DNA from: Nitrospirota bacterium | Lineage (GTDB): Bacteria; Nitrospirota; Thermodesulfovibrionia; Thermodesulfovibrionales; Magnetobacteriaceae | Assembly: GCA_015232165.1 (NCBI GenBank) | Contig: JADGAE010000031.1 | Location: 1 to 12,033, forward strand | DNA: 12,033 bases | Reading direction: 5' to 3' | In this document: positions 7,172 to 12,033 of the stretch, one piece after another | How positions within the stretch are numbered: the first letter of the stretch is position 1 | Layout: each line of letters begins with the position of its first letter | Made by a program: the position numbers and the translations under genes | The notes under the pieces: model-generated | What the model saw: only the letters and a program-made list of their open reading frames with translations | Told to the model about the DNA's origin: nothing | Database searches by the model: none

Positions 7172-8224
7172 ATGACCCCAACTATCCTGCTGCTTGCCTT
7201 TGTCGTTGATGTGCTGGTGGGGGACCCGCGGTGGCTGCCTCATCCAATCAGCCTCATAGGCCGGGTCATATCCATACATGAGCGACTGCTCAGGAGGTTT
7301 TCAAGCAAGCCGGCGCCGGAGGTGCTCCTCGGTGGCATACTGACCGTTTCGGTGGTTGGCATGACCTACCTTGCCATGCTTGCCGTGACAGGGATTGTTT
7401 TGACTCCGCTGAAGGGGTATCATTTACTGCCGTGGCTGTCGTATTACGACCTCTGCCTGGGTGTAATTGGCTCCTTTGCCATTGCAACACACGGGCTGCT
7501 GGCATCGGTCTCAAGCGTTTACCGACACCTCCGCACCGGCGACCTCATTGGGGCCAGGGCCAGACTCGCACATGTCGTCGGCAGAGACACACAATCCCTC
7601 ACGGAGGATGGCGTCATCAGGGCGGCAATAGAGACGCTTGCAGAAAACGCCTCCGATGGCATAATCGCACCCATGTTTTACTTTGCCATCGGCGGCGTAG
7701 AGCTGGCATTTGCCTACAAGGCCGTAAACACCATCGATTCGATGATCGGCTACAAAAACAAGGACTATCTCTACTTTGGACGCATCGGGGCCAGGGTTGA
7801 TGACGTCGTCAATTTTATCCCCGCGCGCATGACTGCCATATTGATTTGCATTAGTTCCCTTGTGTTGAGGGTCGTGTATATGTTATACTATAGTGTTGTA
7901 AAAGAACGGATGTTTGCATATAAAGACTTTGATTTCATGGAGGGCATAAGGGTGTTGCGGCGTGATGGCAGCAAACATACCAGTCCCAATGCCGGTATGC
8001 CCGAGGCGGCGATTGCCGGTGTCCTGGACGTCAGGCTTGGCGGGCCGTCTTATTATGCCGGAGCGCTTGTTAAAAAGCCGTTTATCGGCAACGACACCGC
8101 AACGGTGGATGTGCACAAGATTGGACGTGCGCTACTGGTAGTCAAGGTTGTTGCCGTAATTGGGGTTTTGATGTCCATGGTGATAGCAATCCTTGTAACG
8201 GGTATCGTATCAATGTCCAATTAG
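7172..8224 (+). CDS. cbiB: Adenosylcobinamide-phosphate synthase CbiB/CobD
   Basis: The protein is 350 aa, slightly longer than the usual 310-330. It is an inner-membrane enzyme that joins an aminopropanol (phosphate) arm to adenosylcobyric acid in the late cobalamin pathway. Family signatures appear in order: VGDPRWLPHP (16-25), VGRDT (136-140), AENASDGIIAPMFY (157-170), AYKAVNTIDSMIGYKN (181-196), RVDDVVNFIPARM (208-220) and SPNAGMPEAAIAGVLDVRLG (271-290). The Met in AGMPEAA replaces the more usual Trp. Hydrophobic helices lie near 5-15, 52-80, 90-112, 220-242 and 322-346. ATG 7172 is the only start that keeps the N-terminal motif, since an in-frame TAG lies at 7154-7156, yet no Shine-Dalgarno precedes it. 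No other cobalamin gene and no recognisable B12 riboswitch is in the window. Confidence 0.95.
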   Translation: MTPTILLLAFVVDVLVGDPRWLPHPISLIGRVISIHERLLRRFSSKPAPEVLLGGILTVSVVGMTYLAMLAVTGIVLTPLKGYHLLPWLSYYDLCLGVIGSFAIATHGLLASVSSVYRHLRTGDLIGARARLAHVVGRDTQSLTEDGVIRAAIETLAENASDGIIAPMFYFAIGGVELAFAYKAVNTIDSMIGYKNKDYLYFGRIGARVDDVVNFIPARMTAILICISSLVLRVVYMLYYSVVKERMFAYKDFDFMEGIRVLRRDGSKHTSPNAGMPEAAIAGVLDVRLGGPSYYAGALVKKPFIGNDTATVDVHKIGRALLVVKVVAVIGVLMSMVIAILVTGIVSMSN

Positions 8225-8246
8225 GCGATTGTGACGGACGAATCAG

Positions 8247-8254
8247 TAAGGTGA
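8247..8254 (+). promoter_or_regulatory. Shine-Dalgarno TAAGGTGA favouring a TTG start at 8260
   Basis: TAAGGTGA ends 5 bases before TTG 8260, a near-ideal arrangement. It overlaps the GTG at 8251, which itself has no spaced ribosome-binding site. The true protein may therefore start three codons downstream and begin MRRYILVLL. Confidence 0.45.
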
Positions 8255-9567
8255 ATGACTTGAGACGATACATATTGGTTTTGCTTATAGCGGTATTTAC
8301 TGTCTGTGTGTGCTGCCTTACACCTTCTATGGGGCAGCAGAAGAAGCAAGTCCTGCAAAATGACCATAAGAAGGGGCAACAGGAATTGCTCTCCGACAAT
8401 GTGTTTACCGACTCCGACAGACCGTTTAACGTATTGCTTGTGGACAAGAGCACGGACAATCTCTACATCGTCGAGGTCAGGGACACCACCCCTGGCATAT
8501 CAAAGAAGTTAAGCGTCCTGACGGGTAAAAACGGCGGTGATAAGCTCAAGGCCGGCGACCTTAAAACGCCTGAGGGGATTTACTTTGTGACCAGGTACAT
8601 CCCCCCGGAAAAGCTGGACAGGTCTCTCTTTGGCGATGGTGCGTACACGCTGAACTACCCAAACATCGTTGACAGAAACAAGGGCAAGACAGGTTACGGC
8701 ATATGGATCCACGGCAGGGGGCCTAATCGCACCGATGAACGAACCAAGGGCTGTGTTTCACTACAGAACCCGGACTTCCAGGACATAAGACCCTACGTAG
8801 AACCGGAGACGCCTGTTGTAATCTCCAACTCCATTGATTTTATTAACCCCGATGACTACAAAAAGAAGCGAAAGGTATACTTCGATAAATTTAAAGGATT
8901 CATTTCGGCTTGGGAAAAGGGCGACTTTGAGGGCTATGCCAACTTCTTCGACACAAAGTTCAGAGGTGCCGACGGTCTGAGCGTTAAGGGCTACCTGGAT
9001 AAAAAGAGACTGCTTATGAAATCCTATCCCGACAGACGGGTTATAACCTCCGAGGTCAGCATATTCACGCAAAACTCCACTGACCTCATGTACAAGTTCA
9101 ACCAGCTCTACTGTGCCGGTAATCTCCTGTCGTATGGGACCAAAAAGCTCTACCTCAAAATGGACAAAGGTAAAGACTACAGGGTCATAGCAGAGGAGTT
9201 TGAGGAGGCCGACGTCAATCCACTCCTGGAGGGGTATGTGCTGTCCCTGGTAGAGAAGTGGCAGCGCAGTTGGCAGGCCAAGGACATTGAAATGTACATG
9301 GGCTTTTATAGTCAGGCGTTTTATTCCGACAGCATGAATCACAGGCAGTGGAAGGCACACAAGAAGGGCCTGTTCAAAGGGGCCGGGTCTATAAAGGTTG
9401 ACATCCGAGATATTCATATAACCCCCCTGACATCAAGGAAGGTGCAGGTTGCCTTCAGGCAAAGCTACGGCTCAGGAACCGTCTCGGACAGCGGCATAAA
9501 GACACTAACGCTGGAGGGTTGCCCGGGTGAGTACAAGATCGTATCCGAGCTTTGGAGGGCAAGATAG
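8251..9567 (+). CDS. Exported YkuD-fold L,D-transpeptidase/carboxypeptidase with two NTF2-like domains (Csd6/Pgp2-like)
   Basis: The protein is 438 aa from GTG 8251, or 435 aa if TTG 8260 is used. An N-terminal signal peptide (RRY then a hydrophobic run to about 27, Cys at 19, 21 and 22) sends it to the periplasm; a lipoprotein is possible but the lipobox is poor. The YkuD catalytic domain is at about 58-195, with IWIHGRG (H154) and TKGCVSL (nucleophile C168), the family His/Cys pair. Two related NTF2/SnoaL-like segments follow at about 213-320 and 330-438, each starting with an FxxAWEKGDFEGY- or WQRSWQAKDIEMY-type helix. YkuD plus NTF2-like is the layout of Helicobacter Csd6 and Campylobacter Pgp2, which trim peptidoglycan tetrapeptides and control helical shape. 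The second NTF2-like copy here is extra. The gene lies 26 bp after cbiB and is probably co-transcribed. Transpeptidase versus carboxypeptidase activity cannot be decided from sequence. Confidence 0.85.
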   Translation: MNDLRRYILVLLIAVFTVCVCCLTPSMGQQKKQVLQNDHKKGQQELLSDNVFTDSDRPFNVLLVDKSTDNLYIVEVRDTTPGISKKLSVLTGKNGGDKLKAGDLKTPEGIYFVTRYIPPEKLDRSLFGDGAYTLNYPNIVDRNKGKTGYGIWIHGRGPNRTDERTKGCVSLQNPDFQDIRPYVEPETPVVISNSIDFINPDDYKKKRKVYFDKFKGFISAWEKGDFEGYANFFDTKFRGADGLSVKGYLDKKRLLMKSYPDRRVITSEVSIFTQNSTDLMYKFNQLYCAGNLLSYGTKKLYLKMDKGKDYRVIAEEFEEADVNPLLEGYVLSLVEKWQRSWQAKDIEMYMGFYSQAFYSDSMNHRQWKAHKKGLFKGAGSIKVDIRDIHITPLTSRKVQVAFRQSYGSGTVSDSGIKTLTLEGCPGEYKIVSELWRAR

Positions 9568-9609
9568 GGGCAGGATTTATAGCGCGTTTTTATACCTCCA
9601 TAACAGGGG

Positions 9610-9626
9610 TTGCCACGTACTGGCAA
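9610..9626. terminator. Stem-loop between convergent genes
   Basis: TTGCCA (9610-9615), loop CGTAC and TGGCAA (9621-9626) form a perfect 6-bp stem in the 86-bp gap where + and - strand genes converge. Neither side has a T-run, so it would act as a weak or factor-dependent bidirectional terminator or as an mRNA 3'-end stabiliser. Confidence 0.3.
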
Positions 9627-9653
9627 TGTGACAATCAGGATTGGTACTTTACC

Positions 9654-10913
9654 TCATATCTTCTTGCGCTTTTTCCTGGCACTAGGTGGCAATATCCTGT
9701 CAATGATATCGTCAACGGTCACAAGGCCAATCATCTGGCCATCGTCATCTACAACGGGGATGGCAACGAGGTTGTACTTGGATATCTTGGCGGCCACGAC
9801 GTCTTCATCATCGTCCGGCCTGACGGACTTTATGTTGGTTGACATGATCGAGGCCAGGCTCATTTCACCGTCAGACAGCAACATATCCTTCAACGACACC
9901 ACCCCCACCAGGATACCATACTTGTCGGCCACATACAGATAGTATATGGTCTCAACCTCGTGCGCATCTGTCTTAAAGCGCTCGATTACCTCCCTTACCT
10001 TTGTCTCGCAACTGTAGAGTATGAACTCGGTATTCATCAGTCCCCCGGCTGTGTCTTCCTCGTGACTGAGCAGCTCGTGGATGTTTTCGGCGTCCTCTTG
10101 CTCAAAGGAATCCAATATCTGTTTGGTCTTGTCTTTTGGCAGGTCGCTCAGTATGTCAACGGCGTCATCGGGGGCCATCTCCTCGATAATGGCGGCGGCC
10201 TTTTCGGTGTCCATGTTGGAAAGTATCTCCACCTGTGTATCGGACTCCAGCTCGGACAGGGTCTCGGCGGCGGATTCAACATCCAGGGAACGAAAAAAAC
10301 TCGCCCCCTCAGCCCGTGACACCGAGCTGATTATGTCGGCCAGGTCTGCGGGGTGGATCTTTGCCAACTTCTGCGTAACCTTCAGAGAAATCGACTTTAA
10401 CCTCGGACTCAACGGCTGCAGATAGTCCCACCTGATAAGGTTCTCCGGCAGTTGGAGCTTGAGAAACCCCAACAGCTCCATCGCCTTTTTCTCCATCCCC
10501 AGCCGCCTCAACAACCCCCGCATCCCAACGTCTATCCCCACAAGGACCGCCCAGTTCCTGTAGCCCTCGATCTTTATGTCGTTGACCCTGACCACCTTCG
10601 CCCCGTTAATATCCACCACCTGCTTGTCCAGGACATCCCGCGATGCAAGCAGGTCTGCGTCAAAGGAGCTGTACACCGGCAGATTGTCGTGCTGCAGCGT
10701 TGAGGTCATCATCCTCCTGTTGAATATGCTCATGCTCTTGTAATCCACGGCGTAGAAGTTGTCCCTGCTCTTTATTATGAGCGCATCTATCCTGGGCAAG
10801 GTCTCACCCTTTACGACAAGGACGTCGTGTATCTTGCCAAGCTCCTCGCCCTTCATGTCGAAGACCGGCTTATGCAGTATATCACTTAAAAATATCTCAC
10901 CCAAAAGCGGCAT
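9654..10913 (-). CDS. Soluble PRC-barrel/MgtE_N/CBS domain protein
   Basis: The protein is 419 aa. Two PRC-barrel-like domains come first (about 5-80 and 88-165; FDMKGEELGKIHDVLV and VVDINGAKVVRVNDIKI). An MgtE N-terminal superhelical domain follows (about 185-290) with LADIISSV, AAAIIEEMAPDDAVDIL and HEEDTAGGLM. A CBS pair comes last (about 290-345 and 350-408). It ends SARKKRKKI right after CBS2, so the five-helix Mg2+ channel domain of MgtE is absent; nothing continuing it lies downstream. In MgtE, the N and CBS domains sense Mg2+ and gate the pore. Here they may sense cations or nucleotides for a partner encoded elsewhere. Related PRC-MgtE_N-CBS proteins sit beside NRAMP transporters in some bacteria, but none is visible here. 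ATG 10913 is preferred over an outer TTG at 10943, because AAGGGG lies just upstream and the N-terminus then fits the family. Confidence 0.85.
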   Translation of the reverse strand: MPLLGEIFLSDILHKPVFDMKGEELGKIHDVLVVKGETLPRIDALIIKSRDNFYAVDYKSMSIFNRRMMTSTLQHDNLPVYSSFDADLLASRDVLDKQVVDINGAKVVRVNDIKIEGYRNWAVLVGIDVGMRGLLRRLGMEKKAMELLGFLKLQLPENLIRWDYLQPLSPRLKSISLKVTQKLAKIHPADLADIISSVSRAEGASFFRSLDVESAAETLSELESDTQVEILSNMDTEKAAAIIEEMAPDDAVDILSDLPKDKTKQILDSFEQEDAENIHELLSHEEDTAGGLMNTEFILYSCETKVREVIERFKTDAHEVETIYYLYVADKYGILVGVVSLKDMLLSDGEMSLASIMSTNIKSVRPDDDEDVVAAKISKYNLVAIPVVDDDGQMIGLVTVDDIIDRILPPSARKKRKKI

Positions 10914-10917
10914 ATTA

Positions 10918-10923
10918 CCCCTT
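10918..10923 (-). promoter_or_regulatory. Shine-Dalgarno overlapping the methyltransferase stop
   Basis: Minus-strand AAGGGG lies 4 bases before ATG 10913 and shares bases with the TAA stop (10922-10924) of the upstream methyltransferase. This suggests translational coupling and supports the shorter start. Confidence 0.6.
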
Positions 10924-11575
10924 ATACGGTCCTTCTGAAGCAACAGAAGGTAAACCGTTGCATACCCTTGGCAGGAGTAACGTGCTCAATGCCAAAGGAC
11001 TCCAGCAACTCAAAGTCGCCGCCAAACTCGTTATGCAGGCCCTCCGGGCTATACCTCATCACCTCAAGGCCACTGCATTTTTGAGGGCCATCGATGGCAA
11101 AGGTCGCGATGATAAGGTGTCCGCCTGGCTTTAGTGATTGCTTAACGACCTGGACATACCTCTTGCGGTCACCGGCATCCGTGAGGAAGTGAAAGACCGC
11201 CCGATCATGCCAGAGGTCATACTCCTCCGGGAGCCTGACCTCGGTGATATCGGCCTCAAGCCACTTGACCTTGTGGGCTTGTTCCCTGAGTCTTTGGCGT
11301 GATTTCTCCAGTGCAGAGGGTGAGATATCCAGGACGGTTATCCTCTGATAGCCATCTGCCAGGAGCGTCTCTGCTACGCTTGAGGTGCCGCCTCCAACGT
11401 CTATGATGCTGCCATCGGGGGCAACCCCGGTGGACTTGATCAGCTTGAGTGAGACCTCCGGGTACTCTTCATACCAGCTAACCTCGTTGGGCAGCTTGTT
11501 TTTGTAGACGTTGTCCCAGTGCTCCTTACGACTGGCAGGAAGTGATTCTGATTGCTCAATATCCATGTTTTCCAT
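10922..11575 (-). CDS. Class I SAM-dependent methyltransferase, substrate unknown
   Basis: The protein is 217 aa with no signal peptide or membrane helix. An N-terminal HWDNVYKNK...VSWYEEYPEVSL segment (19-43) is typical of a small Rossmann-fold methyltransferase family. Motif I is IIDVGGGTSSV (57-67). The acidic end of beta-2 is D83 in VLDIS. WLEADI (105-110) is the motif around the adenine, LKPGGHLIIATF (148-159) is motif III/beta-5, and a Cys pair sits near the C-terminus (211-212). SAM binding is well supported; the acceptor is not. Relatives of this shape are often annotated simply as methyltransferases or as thiopurine/tellurite-type small-molecule enzymes. The ATG at 11575 has AAAGGAG 8 bases upstream. 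A second ATG at codon 4 is less well spaced. Its end lies 8 bp before the PRC-MgtE_N-CBS gene, implying co-expression. Confidence 0.88.
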   Translation of the reverse strand: MENMDIEQSESLPASRKEHWDNVYKNKLPNEVSWYEEYPEVSLKLIKSTGVAPDGSIIDVGGGTSSVAETLLADGYQRITVLDISPSALEKSRQRLREQAHKVKWLEADITEVRLPEEYDLWHDRAVFHFLTDAGDRKRYVQVVKQSLKPGGHLIIATFAIDGPQKCSGLEVMRYSPEGLHNEFGGDFELLESFGIEHVTPAKGMQRFTFCCFRRTV

Positions 11576-11583
11576 CTTGTTTA

Positions 11584-11590
11584 CTCCTTT
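11584..11590 (-). promoter_or_regulatory. Strong Shine-Dalgarno of the methyltransferase gene
   Basis: Minus-strand AAAGGAG sits 8 bases before ATG 11575, the best ribosome-binding site in the window. A TATAAA at 11613-11608 on the same strand could be a -10 element, but no matching -35 is seen. Confidence 0.7.
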
Positions 11591-11641
11591 CTATGCTTTC
11601 GCACTTTTTTATAAACCAGTATTTCACGCTGTTCTTAAAAA

Positions 11642-11668
11642 TGGATTCTCGCTTTCGCGAGAATGACA
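11642..11668. repeat. REP-like hairpin unit A
   Basis: A 27-base unit starts TGGATTC and ends GAATGACA. ATTCTCGC (11645-11652), loop TTTC and GCGAGAAT (11657-11664) make a perfect 8-bp stem. The unit is an inverted relative of unit B 25 bases to the right. Confidence 0.8.
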
Positions 11669-11693
11669 ATAAATGGCGTTTTGGACTGCTCTA

Positions 11694-11720
11694 TGTCATT
11701 CCTGCGTAAGCAGGAATCCA
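11694..11720. repeat. REP-like hairpin unit B, inverted relative to unit A
   Basis: A 27-base unit starts TGTCATTC and ends GAATCCA. ATTCCTGC (11698-11705), loop GTAA and GCAGGAAT (11710-11717) make a perfect 8-bp stem. Its reverse complement matches unit A except at paired stem positions and one loop base, so A and B form an inverted pair as in BIME- or MITE-like intergenic repeats. Confidence 0.8.
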
Positions 11721-11777
11721 GAAAGTGCAAAACTATACTCCTTTTAGATTGGTCAACATACAACGACAGACTGCATT

Positions 11778-11805
11778 AAGCCGGTCCCAATCCAGGGGCC
11801 CGCTT
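11778..11805. terminator. Imperfect GC-rich hairpin between hisH and the repeat pair
   Basis: Arms 11778-11788 and 11795-11805 pair over 11 positions, with one C-C mismatch and one G-U, around the loop AATCCA. The hairpin lies 35 bases past the hisH stop on the minus strand and could mark the 3' end of the his transcript. No T-run follows on either strand, so intrinsic termination is doubtful. Confidence 0.3.
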
Positions 11806-11839
11806 GACATGATTGCCCGAGGATATTAGGATAAACAAG

Positions 11840-12033
11840 TCAGGTCTTTTTTACAAAGGCGGCAAAGTTCTTCAGTATGTGCAGGCCGAGTTTTTGACTT
11901 TTTTCGGGGTGGAACTGCATTGCAAAGACGTTGTCCCGTGCGATCATCGACGTGAAGTCTATTCCGTACTGCGTGGTGGCGGCAACAATAGAGGCATCCG
12001 TGGGGGCTACGTAGAAGGAGTGTACGAAGTAGA
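11840..12033 (-). CDS. hisH: Imidazole glycerol phosphate synthase glutaminase subunit HisH (C-terminal part, cut by window edge)
   Basis: The last 63 codons are visible, ending at TGA (11842-11840); the 5' part lies beyond base 12033. The translation opens [10 protein letters not shown] and contains [26 protein letters not shown] and [11 protein letters not shown]. This is the class I glutamine amidotransferase C-terminus specific to HisH. The His and Glu of HPEKSQ are the second and third members of the Cys-His-Glu triad. The nucleophile Cys is outside the window. HisH supplies ammonia from glutamine to HisF in histidine synthesis. No other his gene is seen on this side, so hisH would be the last gene of its block. 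Confidence 0.93.
   Translation of the reverse strand, partial: YFVHSFYVAPTDASIVAATTQYGIDFTSMIARDNVFAMQFHPEKSQKLGLHILKNFAAFVKKT

Noticed and set aside
8761..9417. 218-codon open frame on the minus strand
   Set aside because: It is antisense to the YkuD gene, whose own frame carries clear catalytic motifs. The minus-strand translation shows no domain logic and has no ribosome-binding site.
9960..10319. 119-codon + strand frame
   Set aside because: It is antisense to the MgtE_N region, where the minus-strand frame carries conserved motifs.
10914..10943. Extended N-terminus of the PRC-MgtE_N-CBS protein from a TTG at 10943
   Set aside because: It would overlap the methyltransferase end, has no ribosome-binding site, and adds residues outside the PRC domain. 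ATG 10913 has AAGGGG upstream.
11642..11720. CRISPR repeats
   Set aside because: There are only two units, in opposite orientation, with differing stems and no spacer periodicity. A REP-like pair explains them better.

Overview
The window looks like chromosomal DNA from a Gram-negative, anaerobic or microaerophilic environmental bacterium. Nitrospirota (the Thermodesulfovibrio/Magnetobacterium side) or a deltaproteobacterial lineage fits best. This is inferred from four things: a GT-C/TPR membrane protein of a type common there, a periplasmic c-type haem sensor, PAS and GAF domains with conserved cysteines, and heavy use of AGG and ATA codons. No insertion sequence, integrase, CRISPR array, tRNA or rRNA was seen.

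Left part, + strand (1-2550): the last codons of a probable upstream gene, then a cysteine-rich GspH/FimT-type pseudopilin (120-860). It overlaps by 29 bases a polytopic GT-C-like membrane protein with three C-terminal TPRs (832-2550). The pair may be a surface appendage subunit and its glycosyltransferase. A 223-bp non-coding gap follows, with a degenerate repeat and a candidate promoter.

Centre, + strand (2774-7033): two cyclic-di-GMP genes with opposite activities, 33 bp apart. The first is a REC-PAS-GAF-PAS-HD-GYP phosphodiesterase. The second is a membrane diguanylate cyclase with a periplasmic CxxCH haem site, HAMP, a cysteine-bearing GAF-like region and GGDEF. Together they look like a redox- or gas-responsive switch for c-di-GMP. 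A hairpin overlaps the stop of the second gene.

Right-centre, + strand (7172-9567): cbiB/cobD of cobalamin synthesis, then 26 bp later an exported YkuD-fold peptidoglycan enzyme with two NTF2-like domains, resembling the Csd6/Pgp2 cell-shape L,D-carboxypeptidases.

Right part, - strand (9654-12033): a soluble PRC-PRC-MgtE_N-CBS protein without the MgtE channel domain, translationally close to an upstream class I SAM methyltransferase. A 264-bp spacer upstream of that gene carries an inverted pair of REP-like hairpins with compensatory base changes. At the edge is the C-terminal end of hisH. The + and - strand blocks converge at 9568-9653.
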